A DNA stretch of 64,000 bases, from assembly GCF_023701485.1 (NCBI RefSeq), contig NZ_JAMQBK010000031.1, forward strand, positions 124,001 through 188,000, given 5' to 3'. The stretch comes from Aporhodopirellula aestuarii. Lineage in GTDB: Bacteria > Planctomycetota > Planctomycetia > Pirellulales > Pirellulaceae. This document shows, in pieces, positions 37,026-48,486 of this stretch. Within the stretch, counting starts at the first letter, position 1; the number at the start of each line of letters is the position of its first letter. The position numbers and the translations under genes are program-made. The notes under the pieces were generated by a model, which saw only the letters and a list, made by a program, of their open reading frames with translations, was not told the DNA's origin and made no database searches.

Positions 37026-37730
37026 ATGACTCGCTCCCCTTTGAACTCGTTCATCTCTGATCGCGGTCGCCGTATCGGCTGCGTTATGGCCGTTTTCTCG
37101 CTTGCCGCGTTCGGGATGACGACCACGGCTCGGGCCCAAAACAACACCCAACGCGGAGCCACGCTCGGCGGAATCACCGGGGCCATCGCCGGGGCCATCA
37201 TCGGTGAAAACAATGACGAGGCTGGTGCGGGCGCCGCCATCGGTGGCGCCATCGGCGTCGTCGCCGGAGGTCTGCTGGGCAACGCGAAAGACAAAGATAT
37301 CGCCTACCAAAACCAGTACTACCGTTCGCAACCGTACCCGACTCAGTACGGCACGACGACGAACGTCTACGCCCAACCCGTTCCCACCGGAGCGGTCAGC
37401 TTCAGCGACGTGATCGCGATGAGCCGCAGCGGTGTCGGCGAAAGCGTGATTTTGAACCAAATCGCTACCCGTGGCGTGCAACGTCGTCCCGTCGTATCAG
37501 ACATCATCTCGCTGCACCAACAAGGCGTCAGCGAACATGTCATCTCGGCGATGCAACAGGCTCCCGTGGGTGCCGGCGAAACGATCGTGGCCCAACCGCC
37601 AACGAGGATCGTGGAGACTCCCGTCTACGTGACTCCTCGCCCCTACCCGGTGCCGGTCTACGACCATCACCGGCACCACGGCCCGGTTTACCGAGCCCGC
37701 CCAAGCTACCACATTCACTACGGCCACTAA
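37026..37730 (+). CDS. exported glycine-zipper protein
   Basis: A 234-residue protein with a signal peptide (cleavage after TTARAQ). A glycine-zipper membrane-interacting region follows: LGGITGAIAGAIIGENNDEAGAGAAIGGAIGVVAGGLLG. The middle contains SFSDVIAMSRSGVGESVILNQI and a DIISLHQQGVSEHVISAMQ repeat-like helix pair. The C-terminus is Pro/Tyr/His-rich, ending in HIHYGH. The layout resembles other exported glycine-zipper proteins of planctomycetes. Function unknown; possibly an outer-membrane or lipoprotein-like structural component. Confidence 0.82.
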   Translation: MTRSPLNSFISDRGRRIGCVMAVFSLAAFGMTTTARAQNNTQRGATLGGITGAIAGAIIGENNDEAGAGAAIGGAIGVVAGGLLGNAKDKDIAYQNQYYRSQPYPTQYGTTTNVYAQPVPTGAVSFSDVIAMSRSGVGESVILNQIATRGVQRRPVVSDIISLHQQGVSEHVISAMQQAPVGAGETIVAQPPTRIVETPVYVTPRPYPVPVYDHHRHHGPVYRARPSYHIHYGH

Positions 37731-38026
37731 GAGCCGAGTGACGCCGCATCGGCGGCAGATTGCGATTGGCCCGCGTTCACCGATGCCTGTTTTTAGCACG
37801 GTATCGACGGTGACCGGGCGTACAGAAGCTTCTCACCAAAAGCTCGTTTTTCCTCTTCGATCGGGCTTTACCTGGATTCACCTTCGGCGATACCCTATGC
37901 CGTGAAACCCGTTTCGGCGGGTGATCGGCACTGGTGCTGGCTCATGATGAGAGCGGCCGTGTCGGTCGGAACCGCAAAGATTGTCTCTGCGGTCCCCTAG
38001 GAACCAACACAGCAAAGGATTGTGCC

Positions 38027-40126
38027 ATGAGTGGCGCTGTGATGCTTTTGATGGCCGCGACAATCGGGATCACCTATGGGTGGACTCCTGACGGTGGCGA
38101 TGGCGTGAAATACATCATCCAAATCCCACCGGATAAAGTCGAACAGGTCGTTCGCAGCGGCGAAATCTCTAGCCGCATCCCTGCTGAAGTTCGCTCCCAC
38201 GTCAGCGAAATCGTCGTTCGTATCGGCCACGGCAGTGTGCCCCGCATCACGCCGAGCAACCTGTCCAGCACTGCGCCCGCTCCGTCACGAGATCCCAACA
38301 TTCTCGCCGCAGCCGACCGCACCCCGGTGCCAATTCCAGCGATGGGCGATCCCTCCGAATTGCGACCGATCCGCGGTTACGAATCGCCATCGACGGCGAT
38401 GATGAAACCGGCGCCCCAAAGCGACGGATGGAACCTGCCAGGCGGATTTGGAATGACCCCGGCCGCCAACAGCAATAGCGCGGGCCCAAGCACCAACTTC
38501 GGCCAAGTCGCTCGTGAGACGGCCAACAACATGGTCGACCAAGCTCAAAACGCGATCGACGCCTCCCGCCAACAGGTCGGTCAAAACTTCAACGCCACCA
38601 CCGAGCGGATCAGCGAAGCGGCCAACTCGCAGCTCCAATCGACCGCCAACAACTTGCGTGACTCAGCGAGTCAACTTTTTAGCGGCAATGCTCGGACCAC
38701 TTCGAGCGAGTCGGACGATCCACGTGCACGTCTGTCGCAAAACAGCTCATCCGCTAACCAACCAGCCAACCGCCCATCCACCGACCCCTACGCCCGCAAC
38801 ACCGAGCCTCGTGCCGGTTACCCCGGTACCGGCTACCCGAACACGACGGGCGGCAATGACGCGGCAACCACTCCGCGATCACGAGCGGGAATGCCGTCGA
38901 CCACGACCGCGTCCACCTCCTCATCGAACAACTCGCCTTACGCCTCGACCGCCCAATCCACTGGCGGTCAAACCGGAACTGCAGCCGATACTTGGTACGA
39001 CTTGCGAAACGGATCCCGCCGACGGCCTTCCACCGATCCTGTCGATGCCAACAACGAACCGGTCAGCGGCGGAGGAATTGCCGGCAGCAACTTCGGCCGC
39101 CTTCCCGCCGGATTGCAAAACGACACGTCCACGCGAACGGGCGGCTCCACCAACAACACCTCCTCAACGCAATATGCCGGCACGAACTACGGTGATTCAT
39201 CGTCGCGATCCGGCACCTCATCAACTGGTGTGGATTACGATCCCAATTTGAGCCCGGCACAGGCAGCCCGCTTACCCATCAACGGCTACAGTTTTGACGC
39301 GGAAAACTATCCCGTCGACCGACAAGGCTATCGACTCGACAGCTATGGACGGCGCATCGACCGACAAGGTCGGCTGCTCACCGCCGTCGATAACATGGCT
39401 GGCCCGAACACACCCGCGTCTTACGGCAACAACCAACGCGACACAACGTCTACGAGCACCTACGCGTCGAACTCGAACCAACCTCCGCAAAACAACAACT
39501 CAGGGCCATCCAACGGGGCAACCAATCCCTACGGCAACAACGGAACCTACCCGTACAACTCGTCGCAACTCGTCCAACCACCATTGGCACCACCCAACGG
39601 CAACCTAGCCGGAAACACCACGGGTAACCCGGCCACTCAGTATCCGGGACAACAATACCCAACGTCGCCGTATCCGGCGTCGCAGTACCCAATGGGCGGA
39701 ACCTACCCGACCAACTCCGGACAATCCGGCGTGACGGCACCGGGCTACCCCCAATATCCCGATCCACGAATGGTCAGCCTCACGGGTCAGAACGGGAACA
39801 CCAATAATTCCGCAGGACCAACCCTACCACCGATCGGCGGAGGATCGGCGCGTGGTGGCGACGATCGTCAATCGCCCTCCGACCGAGGCTCGTCATTAGA
39901 TCGTCTCGCGAACTCTGGTTCAGCACTCGCGGGTGGACCGTCTGATCCGATGCGAACGACTGAGCAAGTTGCCGCACAACCGATCTTCAACGCGTTGCTA
40001 CTGTTATCGATCGTCGCCAACGTTTACCTGTTGTTCTGGTTGAAAAACCTGCGACTCCAATTCCGTGACATGGTTGCAACCAAACGAGCCGCCGCAGCCG
40101 GCAGCTCACTCGCCACGGGCATCTAA
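38027..40126 (+). CDS. large Ser/Thr/Asn/Pro-rich protein between two membrane segments
   Basis: A 699-residue protein from the ATG at 38027 (AAAGGAT upstream). A short N-terminal hydrophobic segment is followed by a small ordered part (YIIQIPPDKVEQVVRSGEISS). About 550 residues of low complexity come next, rich in Ser, Thr, Asn, Gln, Pro, Gly and Tyr, with an SYGRRIDRQGR-type repeat near 475. A second membrane segment (~657-675) and a short basic tail end the protein. It looks like a single intrinsically disordered extracytoplasmic linker held at both ends. No family is recognised. Confidence 0.8.
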   Translation: MSGAVMLLMAATIGITYGWTPDGGDGVKYIIQIPPDKVEQVVRSGEISSRIPAEVRSHVSEIVVRIGHGSVPRITPSNLSSTAPAPSRDPNILAAADRTPVPIPAMGDPSELRPIRGYESPSTAMMKPAPQSDGWNLPGGFGMTPAANSNSAGPSTNFGQVARETANNMVDQAQNAIDASRQQVGQNFNATTERISEAANSQLQSTANNLRDSASQLFSGNARTTSSESDDPRARLSQNSSSANQPANRPSTDPYARNTEPRAGYPGTGYPNTTGGNDAATTPRSRAGMPSTTTASTSSSNNSPYASTAQSTGGQTGTAADTWYDLRNGSRRRPSTDPVDANNEPVSGGGIAGSNFGRLPAGLQNDTSTRTGGSTNNTSSTQYAGTNYGDSSSRSGTSSTGVDYDPNLSPAQAARLPINGYSFDAENYPVDRQGYRLDSYGRRIDRQGRLLTAVDNMAGPNTPASYGNNQRDTTSTSTYASNSNQPPQNNNSGPSNGATNPYGNNGTYPYNSSQLVQPPLAPPNGNLAGNTTGNPATQYPGQQYPTSPYPASQYPMGGTYPTNSGQSGVTAPGYPQYPDPRMVSLTGQNGNTNNSAGPTLPPIGGGSARGGDDRQSPSDRGSSLDRLANSGSALAGGPSDPMRTTEQVAAQPIFNALLLLSIVANVYLLFWLKNLRLQFRDMVATKRAAAAGSSLATGI

Positions 40127-40129
40127 CAC

Positions 40130-40154
40130 GCATCACCGCGTTACGTGGTGATGC
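40130..40154. terminator. bidirectional stem-loop between convergent genes
   Basis: GCATCACC and GGTGATGC form 8-bp perfect arms around a 9-base loop. A smaller hairpin TGCCG-CGTT-CGGCA follows immediately. Both lie between the low-complexity gene (+) and glpD (-). Confidence 0.6.
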
Positions 40155-40199
40155 CGCGTTCGGCACCACCATCGACGGACCGGCTGCAATGCCGTCTTC

Positions 40200-41765
40200 C
40201 TAAGCTGCGGGCATCTCGAAATGCCGGGCGATCGCGGCGAAGTCGGATAGTTGCTGGGTTTGCCACGCGTTGTCTTTTTTGAGTTCGCCCGCCATCAACC
40301 GGGCCACTTCTGGAGCACTCTCCTCCGCCGCTCCGCGGTTCAAAAACAGTGCTCGCGTGCGACGGGCCAACACGTCGTCGATCGTTCGGGCCATTTCCGA
40401 ACGCACCGCCCAAACGACTTCGGCTGCGCGAATCGGCAACGCGGGATGAAGGCGAGCTCCCAGCTCGGGCGATGCATCGATCAGTTTCTGAATCTTCACC
40501 GCATCGGTTCCATAAACCGTCGCGTCCTTCGCATCGCTCGCCCCGTGCAGCTTTAACCCAATGGTCGACCGACTGTTAGCACGCAGTTGGGCAAACTCGA
40601 TCGCTTGATCGACACAATCTTCAGCCATCTTTCGAACCGTTGTCCATTTCCCACCCGTGATCGTGATCAGTCCATTTCTAGAAATCAAAATCGTGTGGTC
40701 ACGAGACAGCGATTTGGTATCGCCTCCGGAACCGGCGGGTGAATTGACGAGCGGACGGACGCCGACGAAGACGCTCAAACAGTCGTCGCGTTGCGGAGGC
40801 TTTGTCAAATAGTCGGCCGCCGTGTCCAACAAAAATTCGATTTCCGCGTTTTGTGCCGTCGGTTCCAACGTCGCCTTCTCGATCGGAGTGTCGGTCGTCC
40901 CGACTACCACATGGTCGTGCCAAGGAATCAAAAACAAAACGCGGCCATCGGACGTCTTGGGAACAATCACCGCCGTGTCGCCCGGTAAGAACTCTCGCGG
41001 CAAGACGATATGGACACCTTGGCTCGGCGCAATAATCGGCGCCGCGGACTCATCGTCCATCCGGCGAACCGCGTCACAAAACGGTCCCGTTGCGTTGATC
41101 ACGCTCTTCGCCGCCACGCGGTACGACTGGCCGGTTTCTTGATCAACGAACTCCACACCGCTGACGCCTTGCCCCTCGTTTGTGATCAACCCCGTCACAC
41201 GACAATAACTCAACAGTTCGGCGCCGTGATCGGCAGCCGACATGGCCATGTGGATCAACAATCGGCTGTCATCGAATTGGCCGTCCGAATAGATCACACC
41301 TCCCCATCGAAGACGTTCGGAACGAACGGTCGACACGACCTTTTGAGATGCTTCAGAATTGACTCCGCGTGCCCGAGGAAACTCGCTGCGTCCGGCGAGC
41401 AAATCGTAAATCAGGAAACCCGTTCGCATCATGAACCGTTGCCACCACGTTTCACAAGGCACGATGAAGGGAAGCGGGTGAACCAAATGGGGTGCGTTCG
41501 ACTGCAACCGCGCACGCTCACGAAGCGAATCACGAACCAAGGCGATGTTGCCTTGCTGCAGATACCGAACGCCCCCGTGGATCAATTTGGTGCTGCGACT
41601 CGAGGTGCCCTTACCAAAATCACTTTGCTCAAGTAACAGCGTCGACAACCCGCGGACAGACGCATCGAGAGCGATCCCAACGCCGGTTGCTCCGCCGCCG
41701 ATGACTACGATGTCGAACGGTTCGGGGCGTCCAGATAATTTGCGAAGCAGGTTTTCACGATTCAT
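40200..41765 (-). CDS. glpD: aerobic glycerol-3-phosphate dehydrogenase
   Basis: GlpD is an FAD enzyme that oxidises glycerol-3-phosphate to dihydroxyacetone phosphate and feeds electrons to quinone. A 521-residue protein from the ATG at 41765, which overlaps the glpK end by 11 bases. The FAD motif is [35 protein letters not shown] and the C-terminal domain follow. It is last of the glpQ-glpK-glpD set. Normal length. Confidence 0.95.
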   Translation of the reverse strand: MNRENLLRKLSGRPEPFDIVVIGGGATGVGIALDASVRGLSTLLLEQSDFGKGTSSRSTKLIHGGVRYLQQGNIALVRDSLRERARLQSNAPHLVHPLPFIVPCETWWQRFMMRTGFLIYDLLAGRSEFPRARGVNSEASQKVVSTVRSERLRWGGVIYSDGQFDDSRLLIHMAMSAADHGAELLSYCRVTGLITNEGQGVSGVEFVDQETGQSYRVAAKSVINATGPFCDAVRRMDDESAAPIIAPSQGVHIVLPREFLPGDTAVIVPKTSDGRVLFLIPWHDHVVVGTTDTPIEKATLEPTAQNAEIEFLLDTAADYLTKPPQRDDCLSVFVGVRPLVNSPAGSGGDTKSLSRDHTILISRNGLITITGGKWTTVRKMAEDCVDQAIEFAQLRANSRSTIGLKLHGASDAKDATVYGTDAVKIQKLIDASPELGARLHPALPIRAAEVVWAVRSEMARTIDDVLARRTRALFLNRGAAEESAPEVARLMAGELKKDNAWQTQQLSDFAAIARHFEMPAA

Positions 41766-43251
41766 GTTTTTGCCATCCCATACTGCGTTGCACTGCTTCT
41801 TGCCAACGCCCACGACGCTCGCCAACCTCGGCTTGCGACATCACCGGCTCAAACGTCCGTTCGCTTTGCCAGATGCGTTCGACCTCATCGATACCATTCC
41901 AAAATCCGACCGCCAACCCCGCTAAGAATGCGGCCCCGAGCGAAGTCGTTTCAACCACCCGTGGTCGGACCACCGGCACCTGCAATAGGTCAGCTTGGAA
42001 CTGCATCAACAAATCATTGACACTCGCCCCGCCATCGACGCGTAATTCCTTGACCGCCATGCCGCCATCGGTGCACATCGCATCGAGCACATCCGCGACC
42101 TGAAACGCAATGCTTTCGAGCGTCGCCCGGGCCACATGCGCTGCGGTGGTGCCACCGGAAATGCCAACGATCACGCCGCGTGCATAGGGATCCCAGTGCG
42201 GTGCCCCGAGACCCGCGAAGGCCGGGACCAAGTAACAATCGCCGCTATCGGGAACTGACGCGGCGAGCGATTGCACCTCTCCGGATGCTTCAATGATTCC
42301 CAACCCATCGCGCAACCACTGCACGGCCGAACCGGCTGTAAAGATGCTGCCTTCGAGGGCGAACTCAGGCTGATCGCGATTGCTACAAGCGATCGTCGTC
42401 AGCAGTTTGCACTTCGACACGATTGGCTCATTTCCAATATTCATCAAGACGAAACAACCGGTTCCATAAGTGTTCTTCGCCATGCCATGCCGTGTGCAGT
42501 TCTGGCCGAACAACGCCGCATGTTGGTCTCCGGCACATCCCGCCAAAGGAACCGGGTGCCCAAAAAGATCGCTCGCACTTTCACCGAAAACGAAACTCGA
42601 CGGGTGCACCTCTGGCAAAACGCTCGCCGGAATATCGAGCAACCCCAACAATTCATCGTCCCACGCCAGCGTTTCCAAATTGAACAGCATCGTGCGTGCG
42701 GCATTACTGAAATCGGTGATGTGCAGCCGACCATCGCTCAAGTTCCACAACAACCAACTGTCGATCGTACCGAAGGCCAACTCGCCCCGATCAGCCCGCT
42801 TTCGAGCCTCGGGAACGTTGTCGAGCAACCAACGCAGCTTTGTCCCGCTGAAGTACGCGTCGATCACCAATCCGGTCTTTTTAGCAATCAGCCCAGCATG
42901 TCCTTGTTGACGCAAGTAGTCGCAGAACCCGGCGGTCCGTCGGTCTTGCCACACGATCGCGTTGTGCAGCGGTTGCCCGGTCTTGCGATCCCACAACACC
43001 GTGGTCTCGCGTTGATTGGTAATCCCGATCGCCGCGATATCCGTTGCTTCAATTTGCTTTTCACGCAGTACCTCTCGAGCGACATCAAGTTGCGAATTCC
43101 AGATCTCCATTGCATCGTGTTCCACCCAACCTGATTTCGGATAGATCTGGTTGAGTTCCTGCGACGCCATCCCTTGGATTTGTCCCTCGCGATCAAACAG
43201 GATCGCGCGGCTGCTCGTGGTTCCTTGATCAAGCGCCAAGATGTATTTCAT
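41755..43251 (-). CDS. glpK: glycerol kinase
   Basis: GlpK phosphorylates glycerol to glycerol-3-phosphate. A 498-residue protein with the FGGY kinase start [43 protein letters not shown] and [19 protein letters not shown]. Normal length. Its ATG overlaps the glpQ stop (ATGA) and its end overlaps the glpD start, so the three genes are coupled. Confidence 0.97.
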   Translation of the reverse strand: MKYILALDQGTTSSRAILFDREGQIQGMASQELNQIYPKSGWVEHDAMEIWNSQLDVAREVLREKQIEATDIAAIGITNQRETTVLWDRKTGQPLHNAIVWQDRRTAGFCDYLRQQGHAGLIAKKTGLVIDAYFSGTKLRWLLDNVPEARKRADRGELAFGTIDSWLLWNLSDGRLHITDFSNAARTMLFNLETLAWDDELLGLLDIPASVLPEVHPSSFVFGESASDLFGHPVPLAGCAGDQHAALFGQNCTRHGMAKNTYGTGCFVLMNIGNEPIVSKCKLLTTIACSNRDQPEFALEGSIFTAGSAVQWLRDGLGIIEASGEVQSLAASVPDSGDCYLVPAFAGLGAPHWDPYARGVIVGISGGTTAAHVARATLESIAFQVADVLDAMCTDGGMAVKELRVDGGASVNDLLMQFQADLLQVPVVRPRVVETTSLGAAFLAGLAVGFWNGIDEVERIWQSERTFEPVMSQAEVGERRGRWQEAVQRSMGWQKHES

Positions 43252-44207
43252 GAACCCTTCTCCGTACGGGACCGCAGATAGGAAACAACCATGTCGGGTT
43301 GATCGGCAAACAACCCGTCGATTCTAGCGGTTTGAAAACACGCGTCGAAAAAGAACTCGTTCGAGGGGACGTTTTTGGGCAAGCCGTCTGACCGGAAAGT
43401 CCATGGATGCACTTGCAACCCAAACGAATGGGCCGCATCGGTCAGATCACTCGCCACGACTTCCCCTTCAGCGACACACTGAAAAATATCGTTCAACGAG
43501 GGTCCAATCCCATCGGCAATCTCCGCAACACCCGCGAGCCCCTCGCGCGACTTCAAACGGTTGTAATCGGTATCGGATTCTTCGTCATACCCTTCTCCGA
43601 TCAACTGAATCAAGCGTCCCTGGTAGCCGTATCGGCCGCGAATCGCAACGACCTCGTCGGAGTCAAAACACTGCACATAACACAAGTCGACTTTGCTGGC
43701 GTATCCGTACTTCGCGATCACGTCGAGAACGGCTCGTGAAAGATCTTTCCCATGTTCACGGTGCCAGACGGGACGTTTGATCTCGGGATAGATTCCCGCT
43801 TCACGGCCAGTCGATCGGTTGAGATTCTGGATAAATCGAATCTCCTCGGCGAGCGTGACGATCCGAAATTCACCTTCACCGGTCGGGTATCGACCGGCGA
43901 AGACAGCCTGCCCGCTGCCACGATCAAACCGTTCGTAAACATTGAGAGTTTTCAGTTCGTCAAGCGTCAGATCGATGGCATAAAAACGGCCATCGTCTCG
44001 CCGCCGCTCGGGAAATTTCTTGGCGACATCCGTGACCGTGTCGACCTGCACGTCGTGCAGCACGATCGGTATCCCGTCTTTGCTAAGCACCACGTCTTGT
44101 TCGATGAAGTCAGCCCCCATCGCATGAGCGATCCCTTTCGCCATCAGCGTGTGTTCGGGGACATACCCACTGGCACCTCGGTGCGCGATCACAATCGGCT
44201 GCTTCAC
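43248..44207 (-). CDS. glpQ: glycerophosphodiester phosphodiesterase
   Basis: GlpQ hydrolyses glycerophosphodiesters to glycerol-3-phosphate and an alcohol. A 319-residue protein from a GTG at 44207 (AGGA eight bases upstream; an in-frame TTG at 44243 is possible). IAHRGASG carries the catalytic His/Arg and [21 protein letters not shown] the metal-binding Glu/Asp. No signal peptide is visible in this version, so it may act in the cytoplasm. It heads the operon with glpK and glpD. Confidence 0.92.
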   Translation of the reverse strand: MKQPIVIAHRGASGYVPEHTLMAKGIAHAMGADFIEQDVVLSKDGIPIVLHDVQVDTVTDVAKKFPERRRDDGRFYAIDLTLDELKTLNVYERFDRGSGQAVFAGRYPTGEGEFRIVTLAEEIRFIQNLNRSTGREAGIYPEIKRPVWHREHGKDLSRAVLDVIAKYGYASKVDLCYVQCFDSDEVVAIRGRYGYQGRLIQLIGEGYDEESDTDYNRLKSREGLAGVAEIADGIGPSLNDIFQCVAEGEVVASDLTDAAHSFGLQVHPWTFRSDGLPKNVPSNEFFFDACFQTARIDGLFADQPDMVVSYLRSRTEKGS

Positions 44208-44503
44208 GTTATCAGTTCCTGGTGTTTCGGGGCCTGTCAGCAAAGCGAGTTAGTCCGCCAAAACATGGCCTGACAGGCGATCCGTTTTCACTAATTCAAA
44301 AAGAGAACGCTCATTCAGATCATCCTAGCACGTCGACGCCGGTGACGAGTTTTTTGCCCCGCCCCCACTCAGATGTCGCCGAACCACAATCCTGACGAGT
44401 GAGTCGTGGGCTGCATCGCCTGAACTACGCGTTCCGCCCAGAAGTTTGCGTGTCGCGGCTCACCAAAGCATTCGACGCGTGAACTGCTGCGGAGTGACTC
44501 GCG

Positions 44504-47500
44504 TTAAGCGGCGCTGATTTGGCCGTCTTCGCTGACGTCTTCGAACCGAATCGAGACCTGTTTGCTGACGCCCGACTCCTGCATCGTGACACCATACAAC
44601 GTTGTCGCCGCGGTCATCGTTTTCTTACTGTGCGTCACCACGACAAACTTAGAGTGATCCAAGAATTCGCTCAACACGGTAACGAACCGCCCGATGTTCG
44701 CTTCGTCAAACGGAGCGTCCACTTCGTCGAGCACGCAGAACGGACTCGGTCGATACTGGAAGATCGACATCAACAACGCAACCGCCGTCAACGCTTTCTC
44801 ACCACCGGATAACAACGAGTTACTGAAACTGGGTTTCCCAGGAGGCGTGGCAACGATTTCCACCCCGGCTTCGAGCGGATCATCCGATTCTTCGAGCACC
44901 AAGTCGGCGTGACCACCACCGAACGACTTGCGATAAAGTTTTTGAAAATTCTGGCGAATCGCTTCGAGCGTATCCAAGAACAACCGTCGTGAATCGGAGT
45001 TGATCCGCGCGATCACGCGCTGCAACGAATCCTTCGCCGCTGTGAGGTCTTGATATTGACCATGCAGTTCGTCGTAGCGGACTTGCAACTCGGTGAGTTC
45101 CTCGAGCGCCTCCATGTTGACCGAACCGACGTTTTGAACTTGAGCACGCAGCTTCGTGATCTCGTCGTCAACAGCGCTGCGATCTTCGATCTCGCTAAGT
45201 TCTTCGGGCGGTTCGTCGCCTCGCAAATCGATTCCGTAGTCTTCCGCGATTCGCTCAGCCAAGGTGTTCCGCTTCAATTCCGCGGCATCTCGCGACGCCG
45301 TGATCGACGCGACCGCTTCGGCCGCCGCGGCAACCGCTTTGATCGCCGCCTGAGTTTGAGTCTGGACCGCACGAGCATCCGCACGCTGAGCTTCGGCGCG
45401 GACGGCGAACGCCCGCAACGCTTCGTCGGCCGCTTCGCTGTCGATCATCAAATCGGCCAAACGGTCGTCCGCCTGAACGATTCTCGCTTCGACCTGTCCG
45501 AGTCGTTCACGGGTGTGCGTGATCGCATCGCGGATTTCTTGCTTGGCCGCTTCACGCTGCGTCTGGTCCCGGCGTGCCACTTCGGCTGCGGTCGCGAGCG
45601 ATTCGACCTGCTGTTCCAACCGTGCCGATTCAACCGAAACACTCATCGCTTCGCTTTGAACCGTTTGCAGATTTTCGATCGCCGCGGTGAGTTCGGCTTC
45701 GATCGCGCCGCGTTGTTGCTCAAGCGTCGCAATCTGTTCTTTCCCCGTTCGGATCGCCTGATCTAATTCCGTGTCACGGACTTTGGCATCGGCGAGCAGG
45801 CGTTCGTGTTCACCGCCCGCGTCCTTCAATTCATCGACCGATGCTTGTCGCGCGGCTAACCGTTCGGCGATGTGATGGCTGCGTGCTTCGGCGGCGGCGT
45901 GGGTCGTGATCCAGCCTCGCTGGGTTTGTTCGTGACGTCCCAATTCGGCAGCGTTCTCATCGAGTTCGCCGGTCAGCCGCTCGATCTCTTTCTCCGCTTC
46001 GCTGATTTGGAACGCATAATGTTCCATCTCCGAACGCGCCGACTGCAGTTCGCTGCGACGACTGACCAATCCGGTTTCACCACCGGGCGGTCCCACCACG
46101 CTCGAACCGTCGTTGTCGAGCAGATCACCCGACGCGGTCACGAAACGCAATCCGGCACCTGAGAGCTTTCGCAAGCCCAACGCCGTACTCAACGAATCGA
46201 CCAGCCAAGTGTTGCCTAGCAGGTGGCGAACGAGCGGTTGTAAATGTTCGTCACAATCAACCATCCGGTCCGCACGTCCGATCACCCCCGCGAGCCCATC
46301 GAGCCGGATGCGGTCGCCGGGGCGTCTGGCAGGCAATTCATCCAAACGGATGATCCCTACGCGGCTGGCGATTTTGATTTCACCGGCCGCGATCGCGTCA
46401 CTAATCGCAGGACCACGCACAATCACGTACTGCGTCCGTGGACCGAGGGCGGCATCGATCAGCGGTGCGACTTGACGATCGACGTTAAAACAATCGGCGA
46501 CCAAACCGACCAACTGATCGCGGAGTGCACCTTCGGGAAGACGCAAGATCTCGCGGACACCGCCGCTGACACCCTCTTGCCGTTTCTCCAATTCACCGAG
46601 CACTTTGGCCCGCTCGGTGATGCCTTGGAGCCGAATTTTCAGCGAGCCGATCTCTTCGCGGCGGCGTTCAAACAACCGGCGAGTCTCGGCTAACTTCGCA
46701 TCCGCGATTTCAACGAGCCGTTGCGAAGCGGCGATTTCTTGTTCGAGTTCTTGCACGCGTTTGTTGGCTTCGTCGTGCTCACCACGAGCAGCCAACAAGT
46801 TCGCTTCCGCCGTCGCTAAGTTCCGTTGCGTTTCGGCGATCGCCCGCGATGCTTCCACCATCTGTTGAGCCACACGTTGCCGGTTGGCTTCGTGGTCGGC
46901 AACGCGGCGAACCGCAGCGAGGTGTTCGCGCTGAAGCTCATCGCGACGGTTCTGGATCGAGTTGACTTCTTTTTGCAAACGATCACGGTCTTCGGTGATC
47001 GTCTTCTTCCGTCGCTCCACATCAGCGGCTTGAGCCTGAGCGATTTCCAAATCGGCGATCGCTTTTTGCAAATCCGCCGTGGCACTTCCGGCGGCGGTAC
47101 GCGTGACCCGCAGACGTCGGTAGTGACCGGCGAGGGCGCGACGTTGTTCGGCGAGTGTCGTCTGGTCGGATTCGCGGCGTCCCTGCAACCGGGCAACTTC
47201 TCCCGACAATTCACCACGTGTCCGCTCGGCGTCGCGGGCCTCTTCGGCGATCCCCTGGAGACGCATCTCGGCGGCTTGGCGTTGTTCTTCGAGCGATTCA
47301 CGGAGCGTTTCGCTGGCCTCGTGTGAGGCGGTCGCATCGGCCAAACGCTGCTGAGCCGAATCCAACTCGCTACACAACGAAAACCAATCGTTCCACGCCA
47401 CGACCGTCCGCAATTCCTTCAGACGATCGGACGCTTGGCGAAACCGTTCCGCTTTGCCCGCCTGACTCTTGAGTGTTTTCAACCGCGTGGCGACTTCGTC

Positions 47501-48082
47501 AACGATATCGCCGAGTCGAGTCAGGTTTTGCTGGACGCGGGCGAGTCGCCGTTCCGCCTCGACCTTTTTGGCTTTAAAGCGACTGATCCCGGCGGCTTCT
47601 TCAAAAATCGCACGTCGATCCTTCGCGTTGGCCTGCAGCATCCGATCGACTTTGCCCTGTTCGATCAGACTGTAAGCATCGATCCCGATCCCGGTTCCGC
47701 GGATCAGGGCTTTGACGTCTTTGAGCCGCACGGCCTGATTGTTGATCAGGTATTCACCTTCGCCGCTGCGATAAACGCGACGGGTCACATGGACTTCGGG
47801 TGCGTCGACAGGCAGTTGGCCGCCCGAATTATCAAAAATGATCGTGGCTTCGGCGGCTCCCGCCGGACCGCGGGTTTGCGACCCTTTGAAGATCACGTCC
47901 GACATGTCTTTGCCGCGCAGACTCTTGGCGCTCTGGCTCCCCAGAACCCACTTCATCGCGTCAACAATATTCGATTTCCCAGAACCGTTGGGGCCCACCA
48001 CCACGGTGATCCCATCAGGAAAATCAAAGCGGGTTCGATCCGCAAAGCTTTTGAATCCGGCCAGCTCGAGTGCTTTGAGCAT
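44504..48082 (-). CDS. smc: chromosome partition protein SMC
   Basis: SMC condenses and segregates the chromosome. A 1192-residue protein from the ATG at 48082 (25 residues shorter than the longest frame). The Walker A motif GPNGSGKSNIVDAMKW is near residue 32. Long coiled coils flank a hinge at ~510-630 (LVGLVADCFNVDRQVAPLIDAALG). The C-terminal head carries the LLSGGEKALTAVALLMSIF signature and Walker B (FCVLDEVDAPFDEANI). Full length. No scpA or scpB is adjacent. Confidence 0.97.
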   Translation of the reverse strand: MLKALELAGFKSFADRTRFDFPDGITVVVGPNGSGKSNIVDAMKWVLGSQSAKSLRGKDMSDVIFKGSQTRGPAGAAEATIIFDNSGGQLPVDAPEVHVTRRVYRSGEGEYLINNQAVRLKDVKALIRGTGIGIDAYSLIEQGKVDRMLQANAKDRRAIFEEAAGISRFKAKKVEAERRLARVQQNLTRLGDIVDEVATRLKTLKSQAGKAERFRQASDRLKELRTVVAWNDWFSLCSELDSAQQRLADATASHEASETLRESLEEQRQAAEMRLQGIAEEARDAERTRGELSGEVARLQGRRESDQTTLAEQRRALAGHYRRLRVTRTAAGSATADLQKAIADLEIAQAQAADVERRKKTITEDRDRLQKEVNSIQNRRDELQREHLAAVRRVADHEANRQRVAQQMVEASRAIAETQRNLATAEANLLAARGEHDEANKRVQELEQEIAASQRLVEIADAKLAETRRLFERRREEIGSLKIRLQGITERAKVLGELEKRQEGVSGGVREILRLPEGALRDQLVGLVADCFNVDRQVAPLIDAALGPRTQYVIVRGPAISDAIAAGEIKIASRVGIIRLDELPARRPGDRIRLDGLAGVIGRADRMVDCDEHLQPLVRHLLGNTWLVDSLSTALGLRKLSGAGLRFVTASGDLLDNDGSSVVGPPGGETGLVSRRSELQSARSEMEHYAFQISEAEKEIERLTGELDENAAELGRHEQTQRGWITTHAAAEARSHHIAERLAARQASVDELKDAGGEHERLLADAKVRDTELDQAIRTGKEQIATLEQQRGAIEAELTAAIENLQTVQSEAMSVSVESARLEQQVESLATAAEVARRDQTQREAAKQEIRDAITHTRERLGQVEARIVQADDRLADLMIDSEAADEALRAFAVRAEAQRADARAVQTQTQAAIKAVAAAAEAVASITASRDAAELKRNTLAERIAEDYGIDLRGDEPPEELSEIEDRSAVDDEITKLRAQVQNVGSVNMEALEELTELQVRYDELHGQYQDLTAAKDSLQRVIARINSDSRRLFLDTLEAIRQNFQKLYRKSFGGGHADLVLEESDDPLEAGVEIVATPPGKPSFSNSLLSGGEKALTAVALLMSIFQYRPSPFCVLDEVDAPFDEANIGRFVTVLSEFLDHSKFVVVTHSKKTMTAATTLYGVTMQESGVSKQVSIRFEDVSEDGQISAA

Positions 48083-48486
48083 AGGGGTAGGCTGTGGACC
48101 GGAAGTGAAGGGAAAAACAAAAAACGGAATCGGCGAAGGCACCGAAACGGACGACATGGGGGCAGGGCAGGGTGCCCGCTCGACTTACAAGATTAGACAA
48201 AACGCCAGTGAAATCCTAGTTGAATCCGTCTCCGACGCCGTCAAAACGGGGTCAAATACAGTAGAACAAGGTAGCCTGGGCATTGTAGGTAGCCCGCCAG
48301 CCGTTTCGCCCACTGCATTCGCCATGCCACGCTCTCGCCGACGCCCCTCCGCTGCCGAATTTCAGCCTGCCGCACCACCCGAGCGAACTCGCCTCCCTCG
48401 TCTGGACATCACGCTCAGAGTGAGCAAACGGCCCGTTTAGGTCATCGCGACAGCCCCACGCTTCGACAAAAACCTCCGCTGAGCTA
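48083..48486. other. 404-bp gap with no supported gene
   Basis: This stretch lies between the smc start and the DUF456 gene on the same strand. It must hold the smc promoter. I see no gene or clear hairpin in it. Confidence 0.5.
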
